A DNA stretch of 64,000 bases, taken from assembly GCF_017794965.1 (NCBI RefSeq), contig NZ_CP051240.1:3596001-3660000 (forward strand), given 5' to 3'. This DNA comes from Alcanivorax sp. GTDB taxonomy: Bacteria; Pseudomonadota; Gammaproteobacteria; Pseudomonadales; Alcanivoracaceae. Under the pieces are notes generated by a model that worked only from the letters and a program-made list of their open reading frames with translations, did not search any database and was not told the origin of the DNA. This document shows positions 8,741 to 17,538 of this stretch, in pieces. Every line of letters starts with the position of its first letter. Position 1 is the stretch's first letter. Position numbers and translations under genes: made by a program.

Positions 8741-8769
8741 AAAAAAACCCGCCGAAGCGGGTTTTTTTG
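8741..8769 (-). terminator. Terminator of the cold-shock gene
   Basis: The hairpin ACCCGC-CGAA-GCGGGT is flanked by A and T tracts on either side. It ends the minus-strand cold-shock gene and could work in both directions. Confidence 0.85.
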
Positions 8770-8786
8770 TTGTGCCGAAGCAGTGC

Positions 8787-8990
8787 TTATTCAGCCACTA
8801 CGTTGGCAGCCTGAGGGCCTTTCGGGCCCTGCTGGATCTCGAAGGAAACCTTCTGACCCTCGGCCAGGGTTTTGAAGCCTGAGCCGGTGATTGCGCTGAA
8901 ATGAACGAATACGTCTGCACCACCATCGTCCTGGGAGATGAAACCAAAACCCTTGGACTCGTTGAACCACTTCACAGTTCCAGTAGCCAT
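8787..8990 (-). CDS. Cold-shock domain protein (CspA family)
   Basis: The 67-residue protein is one cold-shock domain that binds single-stranded RNA or DNA in the cytoplasm. Both RNA-binding motifs are intact: KGFGFIS (residues 13-19) and VFVHF (about 27-31). It begins MATGTVKWFNESKGFG, the standard start. A leader of up to about 190 nt separates it from the upstream gene, long enough for the thermosensitive 5' UTR that some csp genes have. A strong terminator follows. Which paralogue it is cannot be decided. Confidence 0.95.
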   Translation of the reverse strand: MATGTVKWFNESKGFGFISQDDGGADVFVHFSAITGSGFKTLAEGQKVSFEIQQGPKGPQAANVVAE

Positions 8991-9165
8991 GTGAATCTAT
9001 ACCTCAAAATCTATTACTTAGGGTGTTGCTTGCAAACCATGATGGGGGTGTTCGGAGACAACTTCAGCTTCACGCAGGGAAGGCAACTACCAACACAAAC
9101 TCCGGCCATAATTCGCAGCCACCTCCGACTCTACTCCCCTTTTTTGATCAGCACCACCCCTTTTT

Positions 9166-9182
9166 AAAGCCTGTTTTCAGGC
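9166..9182 (-). terminator. Possible terminator after the mutarotase gene
   Basis: On the minus strand a small hairpin GCCTG-AAAA-CAGGC is followed by TTTAAAAA, directly after the mutarotase stop codon. The stem is short, so this is a moderate call. Confidence 0.45.
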
Positions 9183-9184
9183 GT

Positions 9185-10072
9185 TTATAGCGGGCTTGTC
9201 ACGAAACGGACAGACATCTCGTGACGCTCATCAGGCGCCAGTGTCAGCACGTCATCCAGCACCCGGGCAGTTTCAATACAGAGCATGCGTTGCCAGGCGT
9301 CCGGGGCGAACTGACTGAGCCGCTGGCTCTTTTCCACCCATGGATTCCAGACCACTGCAGAGTGGCTGCCAGTGGTGGTCAGGGTCACCCTCCTTTGCCA
9401 CCCCGGGTCATCAATGTGCAGGGTGGGGCCAAGCTGCAGGTAAAGCCGGTCGGTTTCCTCGCGGAACGTGAGCGGGCCGCTTTGCCGATGGCTGTGCCAG
9501 TCATCCATGGCATCCACGTAGGGTTTCTGGTCCAGCCCCTGCAGGGTGACCTGACGACTGTCGCTGACCGCAAAGTAGCTGTGCAAGGCCTGGGACAGCG
9601 TTACCGGGTTGACCCCCACATTGTGGTTCACCAGGCTCAGGGTCAGGGCAGTATCCAGGCGGATTTTCAGGCTGGGCTGCACGGCGGGGCAGGCATCGAC
9701 AAGCTGTGTCGGTTCAGGCTGGAATACCAGCTCTGCCACATCGTCGCTTTGCTGCTGGTCGATGAGCGTCCAGGCAATGGAGCGCACCAGCCCATGGGCG
9801 GGAGGATCGTCCAGCGAATACGCCTGCTGCACGGCATCCGGATTAAAGGCCAGCCCGCCAAACCAGGGCCAGCACACCGGCACCCCGCCGCGCACCCCGG
9901 CACCCGACACATAGGCGGCCTGTTCACTGAGCCAGATAATGGGCGGCTCGTTATCCAGTCGGTACTCCAGCACCTGGGCGCCCTGTTCGGCGACCACCAG
10001 TGCCTGGCCACGGTGCCGAACCTGCCAACAGGCCAGTTCGCCACGGGTGATTGGTGAAATAGATGAGGTCAT
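9185..10072 (-). CDS. D-hexose-6-phosphate mutarotase (YeaD-like aldose epimerase)
   Basis: The 295-residue protein belongs to the galactose mutarotase fold, YeaD subgroup, which interconverts alpha and beta anomers of hexose 6-phosphates. Recognisable pieces are GGVPVCWPWFGGLAFN, PAHGLVRSIAWTL with the conserved HG.R, ALHSYFAVSDSRQVTL, and VVWNPWVEKSQRLSQF, the last a strong hallmark of this subgroup. No signal peptide is seen. The ATG at 10072 is preceded by heptad element B rather than by a clear ribosome binding site. It lies downstream of the wax ester synthase on the same strand. Confidence 0.85.
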   Translation of the reverse strand: MTSSISPITRGELACWQVRHRGQALVVAEQGAQVLEYRLDNEPPIIWLSEQAAYVSGAGVRGGVPVCWPWFGGLAFNPDAVQQAYSLDDPPAHGLVRSIAWTLIDQQQSDDVAELVFQPEPTQLVDACPAVQPSLKIRLDTALTLSLVNHNVGVNPVTLSQALHSYFAVSDSRQVTLQGLDQKPYVDAMDDWHSHRQSGPLTFREETDRLYLQLGPTLHIDDPGWQRRVTLTTTGSHSAVVWNPWVEKSQRLSQFAPDAWQRMLCIETARVLDDVLTLAPDERHEMSVRFVTSPL

Positions 10073-10090
10073 CCGTTACCTGTGGTTTGA

Positions 10091-10242
10091 GTTTAAAGTT
10101 CAAAGTTGAAAGTTAAAAAGCGCGGGGGATGCCCCTGGCTCTGAAAGGCCGTGCCCGCGCGATTACTGTTAATCGCGGGCACAGCGGTTGAAAGTCCAAA
10201 AGTCTATGTCGCGTTTTAACTTTGAACTTTTAACTTTCAACT
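10091..10242. repeat. Heptad-arm inverted repeat element B
   Basis: The left arm is GTTTAAA, GTTCAAA, GTTGAAA, GTTAAAA. The right arm is the complement, TTTTAAC, TTTGAAC, TTTTAAC, TTTCAAC. In the middle is a GC-rich inner hairpin GTGCCCGCG...CGCGGGCAC. It fills the spacer between the mutarotase and wax synthase genes. Confidence 0.75.
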
Positions 10243-10245
10243 TGC

Positions 10246-11619
10246 TCACTTGATCCCCGCCGCAATCTCCAGTTCACGAATGGACTGCTCCAGATAATCC
10301 AGCAACCGCTGCATGGATGGCAGGGTGCGGCGGCAGGCAATGAGACCAAACTCCAGTTGGTCCACATAGCTGGTGAGGGTGATATTCAGGGCAATGTTGT
10401 TGAGCGCGATAGACACCGGGTACATCCCCTTGAGCTCGGCGCCATTCCAGTAAAGCGGTGACTTGGGTCCGGGCACATTGGAGATGATCACGTTAAAGGC
10501 ACGCCACTTGGGGGCCAGGCCGGTCAGCAGGTTGAGTCCGGTGGGCGCCATGGTCAGAGCTGTGAAGTTGAGGATCTCCTCGGGGCTCATCTGCGCGAAA
10601 CGTTGCTTGGCTTCCTCGATGGAGTCGTGGATCACCTGGATACGCATGCCGGGATCACACACATGGGTGCCCAGGTTGGCCAGGATCATGCCGATCTGGT
10701 TACCGCCGGCACTGTCATCCTGACGCAGGCTCATGGGCACCATGGCAATCAGCGGCTCGTCTGGCAGGGCGTGCTGGCTGATCAGGTATTCACGCAGCGC
10801 ATGGCCACACATGGCCAATACCACGGTATTTACGGTGCAGTTGAAGGCCTTGGCGATGACCTTGAGGCGCGACAGGCTGTAACTCTGTGCCGCAAACCGG
10901 CGAGAACCGGTGATGCTCTGATTGAGAATGGTGTCCGGCGCCTGAAAGATGGACACATAGTTCTCATCGTTCTTGGCTTTCTGGGTAACCTTGTACACTT
11001 CCCGGGCCAGCCCTGGCACCGTGGCGGCCTGCTTGCTCAGCCCGGCGCCCAGACGGGCCAGGCTGGAGGCCACATCCACCGGATTGCTGGGCAGCGAACG
11101 GGGCTTTTTCTTTATCTGGAACGCCCAGCCCGGGGCCATGTCCAGTTCATCGGGATCGGTGGAGAGTGTGCGGGCGGCGGTGCGCATGGCGGAAATGCCA
11201 TCCATCACCGAATGGTGAATCTTGTAATAAAGGGCAAACTGGCGGCCACGGATACCTTCGATCAGGTGGCACTCCCACAGGGGACGCTCACGGTCCATCA
11301 GGTTGGAATGTTCGGCGGAAATCAGTGACAGCAGTTCCCGGATCCGGCCCGGCTTGGGCAGGGCTTCATGGCGAAAGTGGTGATCCAGATCGAATTGCTT
11401 GTCCTCGGTCCAGTAGTACTGGCCAAGCCGGCGGGTAAGCTTCTGGTTGAATGGCGCCACCGGGTTGCTGTAGTCACGCATCTGTTCGGCCAGTTCGCTG
11501 ACATACTTGGGGCCGGCGCCTTCGGGAAAGTGGAACAGTTGCAGCCCGCCCACATGCATGGGTTGCTGGCGTTTTTCCAGCCACAGGAATAGTTGGTCTA
11601 CCGGGCTAAGAGCTTTCAT
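10246..11619 (-). CDS. atfA1: Wax ester synthase/diacylglycerol acyltransferase (WS/DGAT)
   Basis: This bifunctional acyltransferase makes wax esters from fatty alcohols and acyl-CoA, and triacylglycerol from diacylglycerol, at the membrane and lipid-inclusion surface. From the preferred ATG at 11619 (AAAAGGAT upstream) it has 457 residues. An ATG at 11655 has no ribosome binding site. The catalytic motif HHSVMDG lies at residues 135-141. The conserved PLW (113-115) and, further on, NVIISNVPGPKSPLYWNGA match the family. The sequence resembles Alcanivorax AtfA1 throughout as I remember that protein. It is a main reason for assigning the window to an oil-storing marine bacterium. Confidence 0.92.
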   Translation of the reverse strand: MKALSPVDQLFLWLEKRQQPMHVGGLQLFHFPEGAGPKYVSELAEQMRDYSNPVAPFNQKLTRRLGQYYWTEDKQFDLDHHFRHEALPKPGRIRELLSLISAEHSNLMDRERPLWECHLIEGIRGRQFALYYKIHHSVMDGISAMRTAARTLSTDPDELDMAPGWAFQIKKKPRSLPSNPVDVASSLARLGAGLSKQAATVPGLAREVYKVTQKAKNDENYVSIFQAPDTILNQSITGSRRFAAQSYSLSRLKVIAKAFNCTVNTVVLAMCGHALREYLISQHALPDEPLIAMVPMSLRQDDSAGGNQIGMILANLGTHVCDPGMRIQVIHDSIEEAKQRFAQMSPEEILNFTALTMAPTGLNLLTGLAPKWRAFNVIISNVPGPKSPLYWNGAELKGMYPVSIALNNIALNITLTSYVDQLEFGLIACRRTLPSMQRLLDYLEQSIRELEIAAGIK

Positions 11620-12183
11620 AGTGTCCAGATCCTTTTCACTTATCGTTATTTCCATCTACACAGCCTGTCATGGAAGTGAAATGCAGTCTCCATGCCAACC
11701 GGCCTATTACTGTGCAGAGAAGATCATAGTAGCAAACGGGCAGGGGGGTCACTGTGTGTGACCTGTAAAAATCCCGGCGTTGGAGTGAATAAATCGGGCT
11801 GTCTCAGTGAGCGATGTTATCGACTGAAATTCAGGACATGACAGACCCGTGAAATCCGCCATAAGCATGCATTTTGCCTCTTGCACCCGGGGGCGCTTTG
11901 ACGAAGACTCAGGGTCTGACTGATGGGTCATTCCGGGGCGATAGGGAGAGCGACCTGGCTTGACGTCATGTATCACGCCGCTTGCGGCAGACACCCCGGG
12001 AAAGGGGGCTGGTCGTGCCCGCACAGGCATTCATCCCATGAATACTGAAAATAGACCATATTGATTATGTTTATGGGATGGCCGGGTCTAGAATGCGCAG
12101 CATCGAAGGCCGGCATGTCATGACATGAACAGGGTTGCCCCTCTCCGGTATCGATTAACCAATTCTTTTATCAGAGGTTCACC
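11620..12183. promoter_or_regulatory. Divergent spacer between wax synthase and isocitrate lyase
   Basis: The 564-bp spacer has no convincing gene. It must contain the promoters of both divergent genes. A TAGAAT at 12089-12094 could be a -10 box for isocitrate lyase, but no good -35 stands at the right distance. GAGG at 12174-12177 serves as its ribosome binding site. Confidence 0.3.
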
Positions 12184-13782
12184 ATGTCATACACCAAAGA
12201 CATCGAAGCACTGGGCTCCGTGATTGGCGCCAACAGCACCTGGAAAGATATCAATCCGGAATCTGCTGTTCGCATGCGTCTGCAAAACCGTTTCAACACG
12301 CATCTGGACATCGCCAAGTACAACGCCAAGATCATGCGTGAAGACATGGCTGCCTATGATGCTGACAACTCCAAGTACACCCAGTCCCTGGGTTGCTGGC
12401 ACGGTTTCATCGGCCAGCAGAAGATGATCTCCATCAAGAAGTACTTCGGTGGCACCAAGCGTCGTTACCTGTACCTGTCCGGCTGGATGGTTGCTGCCCT
12501 GCGCTCCCAGTTCGGTCCGCTGCCTGATCAGTCCATGCACGAGAAGACTTCCGTTGCTGACCTGATCCGTGAACTGTACACCTTCCTGAAGCAGGCTGAC
12601 GCGTGGGAACTGAACCACCTGTACCGCAACCTGGACGCCGCCAAGGAAGCTGGTGATTCCGCCAAGCAGGCTGAAATCATCAACCAGATCGACAACTTCG
12701 AAACTCACGTTGTTCCGATCATCGCTGACATCGACGCTGGTTTCGGTAACCCGGAAGCCACCTACCTGATGGCCAAGCAAATGATCGAAGCGGGTGCGTG
12801 CTGTATCCAGATCGAAAACCAGGTTTCCGACGAGAAGCAGTGTGGTCACCAGGACGGTAAAGTCACCGTTCCCCACGCCGACTTCCTGGCCAAGATCAAC
12901 GCCGTACGTTACGCCTTCCTCGAGCTGGGCGTTGACGATGGTGTGATCGTTGCCCGTACCGACTCTGAAGGTGCTGGCCTGACCAAGCAGATCGCCGTTT
13001 CCCAGAAAGAAGGCGACCTGGCTGATCAGTACAACTCCTTCCTGGAAGGTGAAGAAGTGACTGATCCGTCCTCCGTTCAGCACGGTGACGTTCTGGTCAA
13101 GACTGCTGGCAAGCTGATCAAGCCGACCAAACTGGCTTCCGGCCTGTTCCAGTTCCGTCGCGATTCCAACATCGATCGTGTTGTTCTGGACTGTGTCACC
13201 AGCCTGCAGAACGGCGCTGACCTGCTGTGGATCGAGACTCCGACTCCGAACGTTGCGCACATCAAGCACATGGTTGATCGCATCAAGGAACAAGAGCCGA
13301 ACGCCAAGCTGGTTTACAACAACAGCCCGTCCTTCAACTGGACCCTGAACTTCCGTCAGCAGGTATTCGATGCCTGGTCTGAAGAAGGCAAGGACGTTTC
13401 TGCCTACGAGCGCGATTCCCTGATGAGCGTGAAGTACGACGAAACCGAACTGGCTGAAGTGGCTGACGAGTGGGCCAAAGAGTTCCAGGCCAAGGCTTCC
13501 CGCGAAGCCGGTGTATTCCACCACCTGATCACTCTGCCGACCTACCACACCGCTGCTCTGTCCACCGACCAGCTGGTAGAAGGCTACTTCGGCGAAGAAG
13601 GCATGCTGGCCTACGCCAAAGGTGTTCAGCGTCAGGAAATCCGTCGCAACATCGCTACCGTGAAGCACCAGGACATGGCCGGTTCCAACATCGGTGATGA
13701 CCACAAAGAGTACTTCTCTGGTGAAGCTGCGCTGAAAGCCGGCGGTAAAGACAACACCATGAACCAGTTCGAGAACAACTAA
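12184..13782 (+). CDS. aceA: Isocitrate lyase
   Basis: The enzyme splits isocitrate into glyoxylate and succinate, the first step of the glyoxylate shunt needed for growth on acetate, fatty acids and alkanes. It has 532 residues, the long form also found in Pseudomonas. The catalytic loop reads DEKQCGHQDGK with the active-site Cys at residue 220. This varies from the classic KKCGH by Lys to Gln at the second position. Other family blocks are DIDAGFGNPEATYLM and NNSPSFNWTLNFRQQ. Codon use is strongly biased, pointing to high expression. A strong terminator follows. Confidence 0.95.
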   Translation: MSYTKDIEALGSVIGANSTWKDINPESAVRMRLQNRFNTHLDIAKYNAKIMREDMAAYDADNSKYTQSLGCWHGFIGQQKMISIKKYFGGTKRRYLYLSGWMVAALRSQFGPLPDQSMHEKTSVADLIRELYTFLKQADAWELNHLYRNLDAAKEAGDSAKQAEIINQIDNFETHVVPIIADIDAGFGNPEATYLMAKQMIEAGACCIQIENQVSDEKQCGHQDGKVTVPHADFLAKINAVRYAFLELGVDDGVIVARTDSEGAGLTKQIAVSQKEGDLADQYNSFLEGEEVTDPSSVQHGDVLVKTAGKLIKPTKLASGLFQFRRDSNIDRVVLDCVTSLQNGADLLWIETPTPNVAHIKHMVDRIKEQEPNAKLVYNNSPSFNWTLNFRQQVFDAWSEEGKDVSAYERDSLMSVKYDETELAEVADEWAKEFQAKASREAGVFHHLITLPTYHTAALSTDQLVEGYFGEEGMLAYAKGVQRQEIRRNIATVKHQDMAGSNIGDDHKEYFSGEAALKAGGKDNTMNQFENN

Positions 13783-13812
13783 GTTCCGATCTGTTCAAGG
13801 TAAGTCTTGAAG

Positions 13813-13843
13813 AAGCGGCCCCCGAAAGGGGGCCGCTTTTTTT
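13813..13843 (+). terminator. Terminator of aceA
   Basis: A long perfect hairpin AGCGGCCCCC-GAAA-GGGGGCCGCT is followed by seven T residues, 30 bp after the isocitrate lyase stop codon. Confidence 0.92.
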
Positions 13844-14182
13844 GGTTCATCGCGGGTTAGCCGGAAGTTGCTGCTACCAAGGTCTTCCCGTAGTAGCGTC
13901 GGTTATTCGGCTCCGCGCACCCGTGCAGGCCGCCTTGTCGCCTTGTCAGGCGTTCCTTCGCTCCGCTCGGTGGCGGCGCGATTCCAGCGCTTTACTTCTC
14001 CCTGGGTGAAGCCGCTGTCTGGTGGGAGGTTCAGCTTGCTGAACGAAGGTTCTGGCAACAGCTCCCGATCCGAGGTTTCAGTGATCTTTGTGGTGAAAAC
14101 GTTTTTCGATCCTGGTCTGAAATCGCGCCGCCAGCGACGCTCCTACGGAAAGGTGGGGCTTTCCCGGAATTCCGAGATGAAC
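13844..14182. other. Intergenic stretch with REP remnants
   Basis: Between two terminators this region has no credible gene. It contains a degenerate REP tail, CGCCGCCAGCGACGCTCCTACGG, near 14125-14150 and low-complexity sequence such as TTCGCTCCGCTCGG. Plus-strand open frames here have no family features. Confidence 0.4.
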
Positions 14183-14216
14183 AAAAAAGGGGCGACCCGA
14201 AGGTCGCCCCTTTTTT
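14183..14216. terminator. Bidirectional terminator after the acyl-CoA dehydrogenase gene
   Basis: The hairpin GGGGCGACC-CGA-AGGTCGCCCC has an A tract on one side and a T tract on the other. It lies 38 bp from the stop codon of the minus-strand dehydrogenase gene. Confidence 0.9.
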
Positions 14217-14254
14217 AGCATCCGACGTCATAGATTTGACGTCCGATTTACCAC

Positions 14255-16069
14255 TTACTCGTAATCGAACGAGAAGTGCTCTTCTTTCAGCTGCATGGTG
14301 CTCTTGGTGGGCTTCAGCGCGGCATCGGCGTGCCCTTTGGCGCTGGGCAGCATGCGCTCGAAGTAGAACTCTGCCGTGGCCAGTTTGGCTTTGTAGAATT
14401 CTGCCGGCTCGTTGCCACCGTTCTCCAGCTTGTCCTTGGCCACGCCAGCCTGCAGTGCCCAGAAGTACGCCATCATGGCGTAGCCGCTGTACATCAGGAA
14501 GTCGTAGCTGGCGGTGGAGACCATGTCGCGGTCCTTGGCGGCCACCAGCATGATGCGGGTGGTCAGGTAGTTCCACTCGGCAGCGATTTTCAGCAGCTTC
14601 CAGGCGAACGGGCGCAGTTTGGGATCGCGCAGGTTCTTGGTGCCGAAATCCACCAGTTTCTTGGTGAAGTCACGAACACACTTGCCCTTGGTGGTCAGCA
14701 GGACCTTGCGGCCCAGCAGGTCCAGGGCCTGAATGCCGGTGGTGCCTTCGTACAGGGTGGAGATACGCGCATCACGCACGATCTGCTCCATGCCATGTTC
14801 CTTGATGTAGCCGTGGCCACCGAACACCTGCATGCCGTCGTTGGCCACTTCCAGACCTTTCTCGGTGAGGAAGCCTTTCAGGATCGGGGTGAAGAAGCCC
14901 AGCTCGCTGTCCCAGTGCTCGTACTTCTTCATGTCGTTTTCCAGAATGCCGGAAATCATGTTGTCGGCGTACTGGGCAGAGAAGTACAGCATGGCACGGC
15001 CGCCTTCGGCGATGGCCTTCTGCTTGAGCAGCATGCGACGCACGTCACCATGGTGGATCAGGCTGTCGGCGATGGCATCGGGCTCTTTCTTGCCGGACAG
15101 GGCACGCATGGACTTACGCTCTTTGGCATAAGGCAGTGCACCCTGGTAAGACAGCTCGGCGTGGGCGATACCCTGCATGGCGGTACCCAGACGGGCAGTG
15201 TTCATGAAAGTGAACATGCACTCCAGGCCCTTGTTTTCCGGGCCGATCAGGAAACCGGTAGCTTCATCAAAGTTCATCACGCAGGTGGCGGAGGCCTTGA
15301 TGCCCATTTTCTTTTCCAGGGAGCCAACGTTGACACCGTTGTCTTCACCGATCTTGCCCGGCAGGTACTTGGGCACGATGAACAGGGAGATCCCCTTGGT
15401 GCCTTTGGGGGCGTCAGGCAGGCGCGCCAGCACGATGTGGACAATGTTTTCCACCATGTCGTGGTCGCCGGAAGAGATAAAGATCTTGGTGCCGGAAATC
15501 TTGTAGGAACCATCCTTCTGCGGCTCGGCCTTGGTCTTTACCTGACCCAGGTCGGTACCACACTGGGGTTCGGTCAGACACATGGTGCCGCCCCAGGTCC
15601 CTTCGGTCAGCGGGACCAGGTAATCCTGCTTCTGCTCTTCAGTGCCGTGCAGCTGGATGGTGTTCATGGCGCCCAGGGACAGACCCGGGTACATGGAGAA
15701 CGACCAGTTGGCGGTGGCCATCATTTCCTGCTTGATCAGACCCAGGGACATGGGCAGACCCTGACCGCCGTATTCCACTGGGTGGCTCAGACCCTGCCAG
15801 CCACCCGCCTGGAACTCTGCGTAGGCTTCCTTGAAGCCTTTCGGAGTGGTAACCACGCCGTCTTCCAGCTTACAGCCTTCCTCGTCACCGCTCTGGTACA
15901 GCGGACCGATGGTGTTCTCACACAGCTTGGCCATTTCACCAACGATGGCTTCCACCATATCCGGGGTGGCGTCTTCACCGTTGGGCAAGGTCTTGTAGTG
16001 ACCTTCGAAATCGAACACTTCGTTCATCAAGAAGCGCATATCGCGCACGGGAGCCTTATAGTTCGGCAT
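14255..16069 (-). CDS. Acyl-CoA dehydrogenase, large ~600-residue type
   Basis: This FAD-dependent enzyme should carry out the first oxidation step of fatty acid beta-oxidation. It has 604 residues, longer than the classic 380-residue form, because of an extra C-terminal domain. Seen are MCLTEPQCGTDLGQVKTKAE (FAD and substrate site), GTKIFISSGDHD, and the catalytic-glutamate block RISTLYEGTTGIQALDLLGR. The C-terminus YYSGYAMMAYFWALQ-like helices match the ACDB subgroup. The ATG at 16069 is preceded by GAGGGAA. Codon use suggests strong expression. It fits the lipid metabolism of the surrounding genes. Confidence 0.92.
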   Translation of the reverse strand: MPNYKAPVRDMRFLMNEVFDFEGHYKTLPNGEDATPDMVEAIVGEMAKLCENTIGPLYQSGDEEGCKLEDGVVTTPKGFKEAYAEFQAGGWQGLSHPVEYGGQGLPMSLGLIKQEMMATANWSFSMYPGLSLGAMNTIQLHGTEEQKQDYLVPLTEGTWGGTMCLTEPQCGTDLGQVKTKAEPQKDGSYKISGTKIFISSGDHDMVENIVHIVLARLPDAPKGTKGISLFIVPKYLPGKIGEDNGVNVGSLEKKMGIKASATCVMNFDEATGFLIGPENKGLECMFTFMNTARLGTAMQGIAHAELSYQGALPYAKERKSMRALSGKKEPDAIADSLIHHGDVRRMLLKQKAIAEGGRAMLYFSAQYADNMISGILENDMKKYEHWDSELGFFTPILKGFLTEKGLEVANDGMQVFGGHGYIKEHGMEQIVRDARISTLYEGTTGIQALDLLGRKVLLTTKGKCVRDFTKKLVDFGTKNLRDPKLRPFAWKLLKIAAEWNYLTTRIMLVAAKDRDMVSTASYDFLMYSGYAMMAYFWALQAGVAKDKLENGGNEPAEFYKAKLATAEFYFERMLPSAKGHADAALKPTKSTMQLKEEHFSFDYE

Positions 16070-16237
16070 CAGAATTCCCTCGTCTCATCAGTCAGGCTGT
16101 CCATAGTGGGTTGCAGGATAAACCCGAACCGGACAGCGGATCACGGAGCGCATTGTTGGGGAAAGCACACTTAAAGACATTGACTGCCAAGGCGGGATAG
16201 GGCTGGCGTTACGGTGAATGGGCGTTCACGGGGTATT

Positions 16238-16552
16238 GAGCTTCGAGCTGCTAGCTATGAGCAAAACCGAACATTGCCACGAAGCCGCTGTAGGAGCCCA
16301 GCTTGCCTGGGCGATCCGAGCCAAAGCGAGGTAAGGATTCCAGAAGCGATTTTCGAAAACCTAAAACCCGGTGGCCAGTTAGGGTCTTGGCTTTTGAAAC
16401 TCGTGACCCGAACCTTTTATTTCGCCGAGCCTCGGAGCGCGGTCGAACGACCGCTCCTACAGCGGCTCCGGTCTCACCTCTAGCCAAGTTCCCACAGCAG
16501 TTCTGCAGAAAGGGTTTTTCCTCACAGCTCAAAGCTCATAGCTCGCAGCTCT
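16238..16552. repeat. Composite repeat: heptad arms (G) enclosing REP units
   Basis: The left arm GAGCTTC, GAGCTGC, TAGCTAT and the right arm CACAGCTCAAAGCTCATAGC, made of 7-nt units, bracket two REPs (16284-16316 and 16436-16467) and a GATCCGAGCCAAAGCGAGG-type extension. The right arm stops 1 bp short of the stop codon of the next gene. No gene is seen in this 484-bp spacer. Confidence 0.6.
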
Positions 16553-16553
16553 C

Positions 16554-17363
16554 TTACTTCTTCCCCTTCCAGCTATACATGGAAGTGGACACTCCGATGC
16601 GATACGCCACTTCGTCCCAGACCTTGCGGGGCAGGGCGGCCTTGAGCAGTTCGGTGGATTTGGCAATCGGTGGCTCAATCACGAAGCTGTCTTTCTTGAT
16701 CATGCCCTTGATGATGCTGTTGACCACCTTTTCCGGGGTGAGCATGGGGGTGAGCAGCGGGGTTTTCACGCCGTCGAACATGCCGGTGGAAATGTAGCTG
16801 GGGCAGACCGTGGTCACGTCCACGTGCTTGATCTTGCGGACATCCAGTTCCAGGCGAATGGATTCGGAGAAACCCACCACCGCCCATTTGCTGGCGGCAT
16901 AGGTGCTGCCATAGGGCAGGCCCACAAAGGCGGAAGCGCTGGCAATATTGACCAGGTAACCCTGCTTGGCCTGAATCAGATCATTGAGGAAGGCGTGGGT
17001 GGTGGCCATCAGGCCTTCGGTGTTGATGCGGAAGGTATTGAGATGCTGTTCCAGCTCTACCTGCTCGAACTCGCCGCCAAACACCACACCGGCATTGTTG
17101 ATCAGCGCGGTGATCGGACCCACTTCCTCATGCAGCTTGTCACGGAATTTGGCAATGGACGCCAGTTTGCTCACATCCAGCACATAGGCATGGGCCTTGC
17201 CGCCGGCGGTCTTGATCCGGTCTGCCACCTCGCGGGCAGCAGCAATCCGCCGCGCCGTGACGATCACCTCCGCACCCTGTCTGGCAAACTCTTCCGCCAT
17301 CAAGGCGCCAATACCGGCACCGGCGCCAGTGATCAGGATACGGTGATTATCAAAACGGGCCAT
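16554..17363 (-). CDS. Short-chain dehydrogenase/reductase
   Basis: This is a classical SDR of 269 residues. It has the NAD(P)-binding glycine motif TGAGAGIG near residue 12, the NNAG motif in ALINNAGVVFGG, the catalytic Ser in VNIASASAFVG, and YAASK. An Arg-rich stretch VTARRIAAAREVA after beta-2 suggests preference for NADP. The substrate is not defined. The start has AAGGACG upstream. It lies between an acyl-CoA dehydrogenase and an antiporter gene with heptad elements on both sides, so it is probably transcribed alone. Confidence 0.88.
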   Translation of the reverse strand: MARFDNHRILITGAGAGIGALMAEEFARQGAEVIVTARRIAAAREVADRIKTAGGKAHAYVLDVSKLASIAKFRDKLHEEVGPITALINNAGVVFGGEFEQVELEQHLNTFRINTEGLMATTHAFLNDLIQAKQGYLVNIASASAFVGLPYGSTYAASKWAVVGFSESIRLELDVRKIKHVDVTTVCPSYISTGMFDGVKTPLLTPMLTPEKVVNSIIKGMIKKDSFVIEPPIAKSTELLKAALPRKVWDEVAYRIGVSTSMYSWKGKK

Positions 17364-17382
17364 GCGTCGTCCTTGCTGATGA

Positions 17383-17527
17383 GTTCAAAGTTGAAAGTTG
17401 AAAGTTCAAAAGCGCAGGATGGGTTCTCTGTTTTGAGATTCCGTGCCCGCGCCATTACCGTTAATCGCGGACACAGCATTGCAAGACAGAGCAGCCTGAT
17501 CCGCGTTTCAACTTTAAACTTTCAACT
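17383..17527. repeat. Heptad-arm inverted repeat element C
   Basis: The left arm is GTTCAAA, GTTGAAA, GTTGAAA, GTTCAAA. The right arm is TTTCAAC, TTTAAAC, TTTCAAC. The middle holds the GTGCCCGCGCCATTACCG core also found in copies B and D. Confidence 0.75.
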
Positions 17528-17538
17528 CGTAACTGCTT

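Noticed and set aside
11749..12030. 93-codon minus-strand open frame between wax synthase and isocitrate lyase
   Set aside because: It has no ribosome binding site, no recognisable domain, and a composition like the surrounding noncoding DNA. It lies in the promoter region of aceA.
12187..13704. 505-codon open frame antisense to aceA
   Set aside because: It is a by-product of the strong codon bias of isocitrate lyase. The protein is low in charge balance and matches no family.
14276..16174. 632-codon open frame antisense to the acyl-CoA dehydrogenase gene
   Set aside because: It mirrors a highly biased gene, is rich in His, Gly and Gln, and has no family features.
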